NCBI GenBank assembly: GCA_002167435.2
Contig: NHBR02000038.1
Location: forward strand, 1-64,000
Direction: 5' to 3'
Origin: Allomuricauda sp. TMED12
GTDB taxonomy: Bacteria > Bacteroidota > Bacteroidia > Flavobacteriales > Flavobacteriaceae
Length of the DNA: 64,000 bases
In this document: positions 17,310 to 26,122 of the stretch, piece by piece
Position numbering within the stretch: position 1 is the stretch's first letter
Layout: each line of letters starts with the position of its first letter
Made by a program: the position numbers and the translations under genes
The notes under the pieces: generated by a model
The model's input: only the letters and a program-made list of their open reading frames with translations
Databases searched by the model: none
Told to the model about the DNA's origin: nothing

Positions 17310-18662
17310 TTACTTTTTGAAGAAATATAACTTTTTCGGCCTGCTTCCTATCATTTCATAAATAAAAAAGCCAATTACCAAAATGTATTCAATGGCCAAT
17401 AGCCACAGATTCTCCTTGTAATCGGGATTGGAGTAGGCGTAATAGCTAAGAATAATGGTACAGGACCAGACCAAGGGGAACCTATAATTAGTGAAGATGG
17501 CAAAGCCTAACAAGAAAACCACATACCAAGGATGAACAGTGCTGGAAAGAAAATAGTAAATGGCAAGCGCGAAAACCATTGAGGTGATGACACTATCCAG
17601 TTTTTGGTTTTTCCGTAGGAATGCAATCAACAATACAATCATTACCATCGCTTTGGTAAGCATAGAACCATAGGAATCGATAAGTTCCCATGGTTTGGCT
17701 TCGTAATAGGCGATGGCAATCTTTTTTACCAGATTGTATATGCTGGAGTTGAATTCAAAATTCGAAAACCATAATCCAACGGTCTCCGAGTAATTATCAA
17801 CAAAAACAGAAGAGTAAAAGGGGTATAGCAGTGCGGCACAACCTAAACCTATTAGAGTGTAAAAAACTACACTCTTTTTAATCCCTAAATATTTAATGAA
17901 CAGTGGCAAAAACATAAGCGGCATTAGCTTTACCATAATGGAAATGGCATAAATGGGTGTTGCCCATAACCACTTGTTTTTTGATATGAGGTACAGGGCC
18001 CACACAAAAAAGAAGAGCATTACGCCTTCAAAATGGAGGTTGCCGGTGAGTTCAATAATGACCAATGGATTCAAAAAGTACCAGAAAGCCATGTGATTTG
18101 CCTTGTTGAGGTTCTGTAGTAGCTTTCTTCCGAAATAAAGCACACCCAAGTCTGCCAAGATTACCATTAAACGCATAGCAATCATAGAACCCATTACACT
18201 TCCTCCACCTAAAATTGAAGCCAGTGCAAAAAGAATTTGATTTACTGGAGGATAGTTGCTGTAGTGTCGTGCATTGAGGTCAGTCATTCCTTCGCGTAAC
18301 TCGTTCATACCGGCGAATGATACTGTACCCTGTTCCATAATCTGGTCCGGTGTGTACAAATAAGGATTTATCCCATTTTTAATGAGTTCACCATCCCAAA
18401 TGAATCGGTAAAAATCTTGTGAAAGATTAGGTTCTGCAATCAAAAACACCAACCTAAACAGGATTCCGACAATCAAAAGGAATTTGAAGTTCCATTTTTC
18501 AAACTGGATGAGTTTGTAGCACAAGAAAAAGAGTGCTCCAAAAAGCATGAACAGCTTTACAAAATCCGTACGGACCAAGTTGTAAGCAAAACTCCAATAG
18601 AATAAAATACAAGCGACGGCAAATAGTATCGGGTATCTATGCAGTCGCCAAAAAGATTGCAT
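17310..18662 (-). CDS. polytopic membrane glycosyltransferase, mannosyltransferase-like (GT87/GT-C)
   Basis: A 450-residue integral membrane protein with roughly ten or more transmembrane helices. A first extracytoplasmic loop carries QDFYRFIWDGELIKNGINPY, the acidic loop shared by GT87 and PIG-M-like lipid-linked mannosyltransferases, where the Asp is the presumed catalytic residue. NYPPVNQILFAL and STVHPWYVVFLL are further family-like loops. It would transfer a sugar from a polyprenyl phosphate donor on the outer face of the inner membrane. The gene follows the GT2 gene by 9 bases. Confidence 0.72.
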   Translation of the reverse strand: MQSFWRLHRYPILFAVACILFYWSFAYNLVRTDFVKLFMLFGALFFLCYKLIQFEKWNFKFLLIVGILFRLVFLIAEPNLSQDFYRFIWDGELIKNGINPYLYTPDQIMEQGTVSFAGMNELREGMTDLNARHYSNYPPVNQILFALASILGGGSVMGSMIAMRLMVILADLGVLYFGRKLLQNLNKANHMAFWYFLNPLVIIELTGNLHFEGVMLFFFVWALYLISKNKWLWATPIYAISIMVKLMPLMFLPLFIKYLGIKKSVVFYTLIGLGCAALLYPFYSSVFVDNYSETVGLWFSNFEFNSSIYNLVKKIAIAYYEAKPWELIDSYGSMLTKAMVMIVLLIAFLRKNQKLDSVITSMVFALAIYYFLSSTVHPWYVVFLLGFAIFTNYRFPLVWSCTIILSYYAYSNPDYKENLWLLAIEYILVIGFFIYEMIGSRPKKLYFFKK

Positions 18663-18671
18663 GTGTACGGA

Positions 18672-20156
18672 TTAGGCCTTGGAAGTTAAGGATTTAAAGA
18701 ATACAAATCCGAAACCTAGGAACAACATGAGGTGGAAAGGGAACAATCCATAGTCGTTCAATGGTATGGCACTGTACATTCCGAAAAGGAAATAAATCAT
18801 TAAGGCAAACTCCAAAATCATGTTGGGGGACAATTTGGTGGTCAAATATTTATTGCCCTTCCAGGTGTCCTTAATACTATTGATGTTGAACTTTGGAGTT
18901 CGAACAAATTCACTTCGTTTTCCCAGATGTCCTTCCAAAACAGCCACGCTATTGTGCAAAGAGAAGCCCAATGCCACCGAGAAGAAGGTAAAGAAGAGTT
19001 TAATGTAGTCCACAAAATTATCAAAACTACTGCCCTGGATACTTTTATAGGTAAACCAATAACACACAAATAAGATAATGGTACTTAAGATAAAGAAGCT
19101 GGTCACTTCAAACACCCAACCTAAATGTCCGTATGTGTTTTTGATGTAGAGCATTGGAATGCTCAATAAGGCAACGGTGAAGACGCATAGGAACATTGAG
19201 CTGTTCAACAAATGCATTACACCGTGAAATTTCGTTTTAAAAGGTATGTTTTTGGAAGTTATGACACTCCAAACTGTTTTTCTGAAGTTTTCGGCTCCAC
19301 CTTTGTTCCAACGGAACTGTTGCGAACGGGCAGCACTGATTACCACGGGAAGCTCAGCGGGAGTTTCTACATCTTCCAAATACTTGAATTTCCAGTTTTT
19401 CAATTGGGCACGGTAGCTCAAATCCAAATCTTCGGTAAGGGTGTCACCTTCCCAGTTTCCTGCATCAAAAATGCATTCTTTTCTCCAAATACCTGCGGTA
19501 CCGTTAAAGTTGATAAAGTGTCCTTTGGAATTTCTACCTACTTGTTCCAAGGTAAAGTGGGCATCCAAAGCGAAGGCCTGAATACGGGTAAGGGTGGAAT
19601 AGTCCCGGTTGATATGTCCCCAACGGGTTTGTACAACCCCAATTTCTTCATCCTTGAAGTAAGGAACTGTTTTTTTGAGCCAATCGGCCTCGGGAAGGAA
19701 ATCTGCATCAAAAATGGCGATAAAGTCACCTTTGGCAATTTCCAAACCTTCTTTAAGGGCTCCTGCCTTAAAGCCTTTTCGGTTTTCCCTACGGATATGT
19801 TGAATGTCCAAACCAGTTTCTTGCAGTTCTTTGACCCTTTGGGCTGTTTCTATAACCGAATCATCTGTGGAGTCGTCCAAGACTTGGATTTCCAATTTAC
19901 TTTTTGGGTATTCTATTTTGGCGATGTTGTCCAACAAACGCTCCATTACATACTCCTCGTTATAGATGGGAAGTTGAATGGTGACGAACGGAATTTCTTT
20001 GGGATCGAGCAGGTTGAATTTTGGAGCTTCTTCGTTTCTTTTTTTGTAACCTAGATAGTTTACCAAGAGATTCAATTGTGCAAGGCTGTAAAAGAATATC
20101 AAAAGTAAGGCGAAACTGTAAATAGCAATGATGATGTAAGCAATAGCAAGTCCCAT
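18672..20156 (-). CDS. cellulose-synthase-family GT2 glycosyltransferase
   Basis: A 494-residue processive-type GT2. One N-terminal membrane segment precedes the catalytic domain with VTIQLPIYNEEYV, DDSTDDS, DADFLPEADW (nucleotide-sugar/metal Asp pair), TEDLDLSYR (general-base Asp) and QQFRWNKGG (the QxxRW-type acceptor motif). Four or so C-terminal membrane helices follow. Such enzymes make beta-linked polymers or glycolipids at the inner membrane. The product is not predictable. Its ATG overlaps the stop of the upstream GT2 gene (TAATG). Confidence 0.85.
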   Translation of the reverse strand: MGLAIAYIIIAIYSFALLLIFFYSLAQLNLLVNYLGYKKRNEEAPKFNLLDPKEIPFVTIQLPIYNEEYVMERLLDNIAKIEYPKSKLEIQVLDDSTDDSVIETAQRVKELQETGLDIQHIRRENRKGFKAGALKEGLEIAKGDFIAIFDADFLPEADWLKKTVPYFKDEEIGVVQTRWGHINRDYSTLTRIQAFALDAHFTLEQVGRNSKGHFINFNGTAGIWRKECIFDAGNWEGDTLTEDLDLSYRAQLKNWKFKYLEDVETPAELPVVISAARSQQFRWNKGGAENFRKTVWSVITSKNIPFKTKFHGVMHLLNSSMFLCVFTVALLSIPMLYIKNTYGHLGWVFEVTSFFILSTIILFVCYWFTYKSIQGSSFDNFVDYIKLFFTFFSVALGFSLHNSVAVLEGHLGKRSEFVRTPKFNINSIKDTWKGNKYLTTKLSPNMILEFALMIYFLFGMYSAIPLNDYGLFPFHLMLFLGFGFVFFKSLTSKA

Positions 20157-20845
20157 TATTTTAAACTGTATTTAAAGATCCAACCCAATATTTTCATGCC
20201 CGCAAATATAGTACCTTTTACGGTACCTGATACTTTTGAGATGCCAATTCTTCGTTTGTAACGTACTGGTACTTCGATATATGACATTTTTTTCCTCAAA
20301 ATTTTCAATTGCATTTCCACAGTCCACCCATAAGTTGTGTCCTGCATTTCCAATTCTTTGAGCTTTTCATATTTTATCGCCCTAAAAGGTCCTAAATCCG
20401 TAAATTTTGACCTGAAAAACAATCGCATTAAAAATGTGGCCAAATTGTTCCCAAAAACCTGTTGTGGAGTCATGGAACCTGGTTCGCGAAGTGATTTTTT
20501 TCGCGCTCCGACCACAAAATCAATGTCATTTTCCAAAATTGGGGCGACAATCTTATCCAATTCTTCCGGATAATCTGAATAGTCTCCGTCGATAAATACG
20601 ATGATATCGGGTGTTTTGGATTGTTCGGAGATGTATTTTAATCCTTTTAAACACGCAAACCCATAGCCTTTGCGGTTTTCAGCGATTACAGTTGCTCCTG
20701 CTTTTTTTGCATTTGCTACGGTATTGTCCGAGGAACCGTTGTCCACGACCACAATTTCAGATACGTGTTCAGGTATTTCTGAAACTACCAAACCAATGGA
20801 ATCTCCTTCATTTATTGCTGGGATAATAACTTTAATATTCGCCAT
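20156..20845 (-). CDS. GT2 glycosyltransferase, dolichol-phosphate-mannose-synthase-like
   Basis: A 229-residue GT-A enzyme. Motifs: VIIPAINEGDSIG, VVDNGSSDNT, FIDGDYSDYPEELDK (metal-binding region) and the acceptor-side FRAIKYEKLKEL. The ATG at 20845 is preferred over 20857 because it begins exactly at the GT-A strand. Proteins like this charge a polyprenyl phosphate with a sugar, and the GT-C-type mannosyltransferase two genes downstream would be an obvious user of that product. The three genes are translationally linked (1-base overlap and 9-base gap). Confidence 0.82.
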   Translation of the reverse strand: MANIKVIIPAINEGDSIGLVVSEIPEHVSEIVVVDNGSSDNTVANAKKAGATVIAENRKGYGFACLKGLKYISEQSKTPDIIVFIDGDYSDYPEELDKIVAPILENDIDFVVGARKKSLREPGSMTPQQVFGNNLATFLMRLFFRSKFTDLGPFRAIKYEKLKELEMQDTTYGWTVEMQLKILRKKMSYIEVPVRYKRRIGISKVSGTVKGTIFAGMKILGWIFKYSLK

Positions 20846-20934
20846 TGGCAGGAACAATTTTAGTTAGTGTTTAAGTTGGCAAAACTAAAATTTTCCTTGG
20901 ATTCCACTTTTAATTTCTCAAAGAGAAGGATAGT

Positions 20935-22539
20935 TTACTTCTTGTTTACGAGGGTCATTAGATCTACATCATTGCCCAACAGTACTTGATTGCTGTCAAT
21001 TCTACCTTCCAAAGGACCGTTCTCCAATTTGAGGACGCCTCGAGGACACACGGCGGAGCAGATACCGCATCCAACACAGCTTGCACGAACAATGTTTTCT
21101 CCTTTTTGAGCATAGGCACGTACATCAATACCCATTTCGCAGTACGTGGAACAATTTCCGCAAGAAATGCATTGTCCTCCGTTGGTTGTAATTCTGAATC
21201 TGGAGAAAAGTTTCTGCTGAAAACCAAGTATGGCGGCCATAGGACAACCAAACCTGCACCAGACCCTACTTCCGAAAATGGGATAGAACCCTGTTCCGAT
21301 TACTCCAGAAAAGATACTTCCAATCAAAAATGAATAGGATTTACGCAATGTTTCAGATTTAAAAAGAAATACCTGTCCTTCACCACTAAAAAAGTGAAAA
21401 CCGATTAGAGCGATAATGATCACAAAGTATCCAATGGCTCCATATTGTGCATCCTTCTGGAGTTGTTCGCGTTTAAAAATCATCACCCAACCAAAAACCA
21501 AAGTGAGCAAAATTGCTACGCCAATTAAAAAAGTGCTTTTCGTTAACCAATATTTACTGGTGTCGTTTCCCAAATAGGAGTAAATTACCGCTGTGGTCAT
21601 CAAGGTTACAAAAACTACCACGCTGTGCACTACCCAGCGTTCCACTTTCCAAGCAAAGGTGGACTTATCGCTCAATTGTCTAAAAGAATCACCTGCTGTT
21701 TCTGCAAGTCCACCGCAGCCACAAACCCAAGAGCAGTACCACCTTTTCCCATATTTATAGGTAAGGATAGGAGTGATAACGAATATGGATAGAATCCCAA
21801 AAATCAATAAGCCAAAACCAATTTCTCCGGAACTTAAAAACATCTTGATTCGGTACCCTTCAAAGTTGTAATAGTTGAGTGGCCAAATATTTTTGAGGTC
21901 GTAATAGGGCAAGCTACCTCCATCCAAAATTTTGTGACCGTTCAAACGAGCCATCAATTCTGGGATAATGAAAGCAAATCCGGTTTGAAAGAACATCACA
22001 CTCAAAGTCCGTAGCCTTTCGTATCGGTTATGGCGGTATTTCCATAGAAACTTGATGCCAAAGGCAATAATGGCAACAGTGTAAAGGGTGCCGTAAACAA
22101 ACCATTGACTAGCGGGATTGCCATTCAACAATTTACTGAGCGGGTCAAAAAGGGCAATTAAACCTTTGTTGTTTCCATCGCTGACCAATCCAAGGTATTC
22201 CGGATAAAAATAAAGCACAATATAAAACCCTGTCAATGATAGACCTGCCACCCACGCCCATAAACCACGACTGGAAATGGACTTGAACCAAACCCCATCG
22301 TTTTTTATTCCCGGGAGCTTATTGGTGTATGCGTCCCACGAAAACCAAATGATGCCTATTGCCATTGCTGAAAGTGATAGGGTTAACCAAAACGATTTAT
22401 TCGGAAAGTTAACATTGAATATTGCCAATAGGAGAATTCCCAATCCTGACAATCCCAATAACGTTGCAATTTTTTGACCGATGCTCAGGCTCTTTGGTGG
22501 TTCCCCAGTAAGGGCCATACTTTTGTCGTACGTGCTCAT
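20935..22539 (-). CDS. membrane polyferredoxin, 4Fe-4S protein of NapH/NosR type
   Basis: A 534-residue membrane protein with about eleven hydrophobic segments and four cysteine-rich regions. Cytoplasmic loops hold CSWVCGCGG and CRFGCP, the NapH/NosR/CcoG-like cysteine pairs, and the C terminus has two classical ferredoxin clusters: CISCGNCSTYC and CVGCGICSAVCPRG. It is expected to carry electrons between quinone and another carrier. The FAD oxidoreductase gene is 10 bases upstream and a natural electron donor partner. No nitrate, nitrous oxide or cytochrome genes are in sight, so the physiological acceptor is unknown. Confidence 0.78.
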   Translation of the reverse strand: MSTYDKSMALTGEPPKSLSIGQKIATLLGLSGLGILLLAIFNVNFPNKSFWLTLSLSAMAIGIIWFSWDAYTNKLPGIKNDGVWFKSISSRGLWAWVAGLSLTGFYIVLYFYPEYLGLVSDGNNKGLIALFDPLSKLLNGNPASQWFVYGTLYTVAIIAFGIKFLWKYRHNRYERLRTLSVMFFQTGFAFIIPELMARLNGHKILDGGSLPYYDLKNIWPLNYYNFEGYRIKMFLSSGEIGFGLLIFGILSIFVITPILTYKYGKRWYCSWVCGCGGLAETAGDSFRQLSDKSTFAWKVERWVVHSVVVFVTLMTTAVIYSYLGNDTSKYWLTKSTFLIGVAILLTLVFGWVMIFKREQLQKDAQYGAIGYFVIIIALIGFHFFSGEGQVFLFKSETLRKSYSFLIGSIFSGVIGTGFYPIFGSRVWCRFGCPMAAILGFQQKLFSRFRITTNGGQCISCGNCSTYCEMGIDVRAYAQKGENIVRASCVGCGICSAVCPRGVLKLENGPLEGRIDSNQVLLGNDVDLMTLVNKK

Positions 22540-22548
22540 AATTATAGG

Positions 22549-23898
22549 TTAGGCAATCTGGAAGATGCGTTTAAGGTTTTTCTTTTTCAACTTAATGGAC
22601 TTTCCAAAATCGGAATTGTATTTTGACACGATCTGTGATTCAAATCCTTTATAGAATTCGGGGTCAAAGTTGGCATCGGTGAGATGCTCCATCACAAAGT
22701 CAATAGTTCTTTTTTCGCTGAGCCAACGGTCGAACATCCCGTGCCTCAGACGAATCCCAAAAGTGTTGATGCCCAAAACTTCTTCGGATTCCTTATCAAA
22801 TGCAATGGTGATACAGATTTTTTCTTTGGGATGTCTCCAATGAAAATGGGTTTCCGTATCCTCTTTTCTTCTTTCCGAGAATACCCAGCCATAGGTTTGG
22901 TATTCGATATCCAGAAACTTGGCGGAGTTGAACCAATGTCCTGGATTGTATTCCATTCTGTTGCCGCAAATGGTCTGGGCAAGGGTTTCACCCATCATTC
23001 GGCCCGTATACCAAACGGCTTCTATGGGGCGTCGATTTCCAATGGCTTCGTGCTGTTCCGCACAATCACCAATAGCAAAAATATCTTCAATATTGGTTTC
23101 CAAAAATCGATTCACCTTAACTCCACGACCTAGACTTATTCCCGAATTTTTCAAAAAATCAATGTTCGGGCTAACCCCAGCCGTCAATCCAACCAAATCG
23201 CAATCAATTTCCTCCCCGGTTTCTTCGACCACAATCGATTTTACCTTCCCATCTTTACCAGGTTTGATTTCTTTTAGTGAAGCACCCAATCGAAGGTCAA
23301 TATGATGTTCACGAATATGTTCATTGATCATTTCAGATTCACCTTTAGGAAGCACACCGTTCCAAAAACTGGTCTCTCGAACTAAAAAAGTAACCGGTAT
23401 ATTTCGAGTGCGAAGCATTTCGGCCAATTCAATGCCAATCAACCCACCACCTACAATTACAGCGCGTTTGCAAACCTTATTGTTGGGGGCGTTTTCTTCC
23501 AAAAGTTCCAAGTCTTGTTTGGAATAGAGGCCTTGGACGCCATTTAAATCTTGGCCTGGCCATCCAAATTTATTGGGCTTGGATCCCGTAGCAATTATAA
23601 GTTTATCGTAGTTGAGGTCTGACACCCCATCAATCTGAATGCTTTTTTCTTCAGTATCTACCTTGGTAACATACCCTTCCACCAATTCAATCCTGTTTTT
23701 CTTCCAAAAGTGGTTTTCGTAGGGTTGGGTGTGCTCAAATTTCATGTGGCCCATGTACACGTACATTAAGGCGGTTCTTGAAAAGAAATACTTGCTTTCG
23801 GCGGAAATAATGGATATTTTTTTATCGGAAAGTTTCCGGATATGCCTTGCAGCGGTGACACCAGCTATTCCATTTCCAATGATGACAATATGTTCCAT
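22549..23898 (-). CDS. NAD(P)/FAD-dependent pyridine nucleotide-disulphide type oxidoreductase
   Basis: A 449-residue flavoprotein. FAD-binding GNGIAGVTAARHI at the N terminus, ATGSKP, NAD(P)-binding VGGGLIGIELAEML, and the second FAD motif IFAIGDCAE are all intact. It belongs to the rubredoxin reductase/NirB-like branch rather than to the redox-disulphide enzymes, since no CxxxxC is visible. The C-terminal 130 residues (HFHWRHPKEK, GIRLRHGMFD) are not a standard dimerisation domain. It would reduce the adjacent polyferredoxin. Confidence 0.83.
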   Translation of the reverse strand: MEHIVIIGNGIAGVTAARHIRKLSDKKISIISAESKYFFSRTALMYVYMGHMKFEHTQPYENHFWKKNRIELVEGYVTKVDTEEKSIQIDGVSDLNYDKLIIATGSKPNKFGWPGQDLNGVQGLYSKQDLELLEENAPNNKVCKRAVIVGGGLIGIELAEMLRTRNIPVTFLVRETSFWNGVLPKGESEMINEHIREHHIDLRLGASLKEIKPGKDGKVKSIVVEETGEEIDCDLVGLTAGVSPNIDFLKNSGISLGRGVKVNRFLETNIEDIFAIGDCAEQHEAIGNRRPIEAVWYTGRMMGETLAQTICGNRMEYNPGHWFNSAKFLDIEYQTYGWVFSERRKEDTETHFHWRHPKEKICITIAFDKESEEVLGINTFGIRLRHGMFDRWLSEKRTIDFVMEHLTDANFDPEFYKGFESQIVSKYNSDFGKSIKLKKKNLKRIFQIA

Positions 23899-24026
23899 GG
23901 GTCGGGTTTGATTGTTTTATGTGTCGAGTTTTTTGGAAAGAACTTAACAGTGAAATGAAAATTAAAAAGAATTTAGCAGCTGAAAGCTGTTTTAAAATTA
24001 TTATTTTAGAAGGGTCCACAATCATT

Positions 24027-25040
24027 ATGAAGAAACTGATTTTTTTATGGGCGTTTATTCTAGCCTCATGCAGTAGTGGCAAATTAGCCAAAGTCAATGG
24101 TGTCAGTTTTGTTTCTTCTGGGGAAGAGGCGTCACAACAACATATTGACCCGGTCCTAAAGGTAAGCGCAAATTATGCCGCGATAATGCCATTTGGCTTT
24201 ATCCGTGATATGGGTTCTCCCGAGTTGGTCTTTAATTCAGACCATCAATGGTATGGTGAGAGAAGGGAAGGTGTAAAACAGTACATAGAAAAGTTGCACC
24301 TAAATGGGGTGAGCGTAATGGTAAAACCCCAAATTTGGATATTTAGAGGTGAGTTTACAGGCAATATGAAAATGCCTTCCGAGGAGTATTGGAAAAAACT
24401 GGAGGCATCTTATGAGGAATATATATTGCTGTATGCGAAACTTGCCGAAGAAACACAAAGCGATATTTTTTGCATTGGAACAGAGTTGAAAACCTTTGTA
24501 AACGAACGACCTGAGTTTTGGAACAACCTTATCCAAAAAGTAAAAAATGTATATCACGGCGAACTCACCTATGCTGCCAACTGGGACGAATATGCTAAAA
24601 CACCGTTTTGGTCACAATTGGATTATATAGGTGTGAATGCCTATTTTCCATTGTGTGAAAAAGAAAATCCTACTATTCAAACACTTTCCGAGGGCTGGCA
24701 ACCTTGGAAAACTAAACTCAGGGAGTTGACCCAACAAGAGGGGAAACCTATTCTTTTTACGGAGTTTGGATACCGAAGCATGGATTTTACGGGTAAAAAA
24801 CCATGGTTGGTGGACCGGAATCAAATGGATGTAAATCTTAAGGCACAAGCCAATGCTACGCAGGTAATATTTGATGAATTTTGGCACGAGGATTGGTTTG
24901 CTGGTGGCTTTGTTTGGAAATGGTTCATGCAGCACGATCAAGTAGGAGGTCACGAGGATAATCGCTTTACGCCCCAAAATAAGCCTGCAGAATCCGTCAT
25001 ACGAAAGCAGTATGCACAAGTGAGGAAATCAAGTCGCTAA
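24027..25040 (+). CDS. GH113-like glycoside hydrolase lipoprotein
   Basis: A 337-residue lipoprotein. The ATG at 24027 is chosen since it gives a signal peptide with a lipobox ending LASC (Cys15). The TIM-barrel core is characteristic of family GH113 beta-mannanases: putative acid/base Glu153 in CIGTELKTF and nucleophile Glu246 in LFTEFGYRS, with YIGVNAYFPL between. The mature protein should be anchored at the envelope. GH113 enzymes act on beta-1,4-mannan; here the substrate is inference. It is divergent from the redox/glycosyltransferase operon and 101 bases ahead of the dead amidase gene. Confidence 0.75.
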   Translation: MKKLIFLWAFILASCSSGKLAKVNGVSFVSSGEEASQQHIDPVLKVSANYAAIMPFGFIRDMGSPELVFNSDHQWYGERREGVKQYIEKLHLNGVSVMVKPQIWIFRGEFTGNMKMPSEEYWKKLEASYEEYILLYAKLAEETQSDIFCIGTELKTFVNERPEFWNNLIQKVKNVYHGELTYAANWDEYAKTPFWSQLDYIGVNAYFPLCEKENPTIQTLSEGWQPWKTKLRELTQQEGKPILFTEFGYRSMDFTGKKPWLVDRNQMDVNLKAQANATQVIFDEFWHEDWFAGGFVWKWFMQHDQVGGHEDNRFTPQNKPAESVIRKQYAQVRKSSR

Positions 25041-25141
25041 GGTTAAGAAATCATTTTGTTCAAATTTTAATCTTTCCAATTATAATTGGTAACTATTTTT
25101 TTTCGAATTTTGTAGTACACCCCTCCCAAAAACATACAGTA

Positions 25142-26074
25142 ATGAAAATTCGATTATTCCTTCTATTTTGGGTGTGGGCCTCTGCACTTATATTTTCCCA
25201 AGAGAACAATTACTTTACGGTTGTTGCCGAACAGGGAGATGGTATTTTTTCATTGCTTCGTAAACAAGGATTGGATCCGGTAAAACATTATGGAGAGTTT
25301 CTTGAATTAAATTCGGATAAAATAAAAGAAGGTTCAGCCTTAAAGTTGGGCGAACATTATAAGATTCCCTATGCCGATGATTCTTTTAGAAAAACAGGCG
25401 TAATTGTAGAAGCCGAAAAAGAAGTGGAACAGCCAATTTTTGATAAGGAATTGGCCCAAATGTCCCTTAAGAGTGAGAAATTAAAGGATGCGGTATATTA
25501 TCTGATCACTGAAAAAGGTACAGAGGAGGACGAAAATTTTGTCAAAGATATTTCTGAACAGTTGGCAGCGGGGTTAATGGTACATGGAGCCAAAGTGTAC
25601 CTTATGGAGGAAAACTCTTCTTTGGACAAGATTGCAGACAGTGTGTCCACCGATAATTCGATGGGCGATTATATCAGGGTGATCAATAAACGTTATCTAC
25701 AGCATATGGGCAAATACCAAAGGGTACTGATCATACGTGGTGAATATGTTTCAGGTGGCAGAAATATGGATGTTGCGATTTATCACTATAATAAAAGTAC
25801 CCAAGGTCAACGATTTGCCCAAAGCATTCAGAATGTGTTTCAAGAAAACAGTGTTTCAAACAAAACCTTTGAAGAAGCCAGTTTAATTTTCGAAGATCAA
25901 AACAGCCTTTATTTGGCAAAAAACATTCTTCCCGCCATTAGCTTACTGACCATGGAGCCCGCTACCAAGGAATCCGATCACAAAATTCCAATTAAAACAA
26001 ATAAAAAAGAATTTGCCAACCTTATCAGCAATGGCATACTCAATGATTATGTTGATCTGGATTTTGACAATTGA
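25142..26074 (+). CDS. secreted LysM-like protein with degenerate amidase_3 fold
   Basis: A 310-residue secreted protein (signal peptide to about residue 20, ALIFSQ). Residues of about 22-76 look like a LysM-type wall-binding repeat (TVVAEQGDGIFSLL ... LKLGEHYKIP). Residues of about 115-305 resemble the order of amidase_3 domains (YYLITEKG, QLAAGLMVHGAKVYLM, RVLIIRGEYV, YLAKNILPAISLLTME). The zinc ligands of N-acetylmuramoyl-L-alanine amidases (His in the first strand, His in the SIHAN strand) are absent, so it is predicted to bind but not cut peptidoglycan. Remote homology; confidence moderate. Confidence 0.55.
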   Translation: MKIRLFLLFWVWASALIFSQENNYFTVVAEQGDGIFSLLRKQGLDPVKHYGEFLELNSDKIKEGSALKLGEHYKIPYADDSFRKTGVIVEAEKEVEQPIFDKELAQMSLKSEKLKDAVYYLITEKGTEEDENFVKDISEQLAAGLMVHGAKVYLMEENSSLDKIADSVSTDNSMGDYIRVINKRYLQHMGKYQRVLIIRGEYVSGGRNMDVAIYHYNKSTQGQRFAQSIQNVFQENSVSNKTFEEASLIFEDQNSLYLAKNILPAISLLTMEPATKESDHKIPIKTNKKEFANLISNGILNDYVDLDFDN

Positions 26075-26122
26075 GTAAATGAATTTCCTGTGTCAAAAGG
26101 AATAAATCTATCTCTCCAAAAT

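Noticed and set aside
20195-20210. CAAATATA inside the GT2 gene as an internal promoter for the next gene
   Set aside because: It matches the -7 box but lies in coding sequence and no -33 element was found; treated as chance.
23919-24026. 36-residue N-terminal extension of the GH113-like protein
   Set aside because: It would place a Cys/charged stretch ahead of a perfect lipoprotein signal peptide at 24027.
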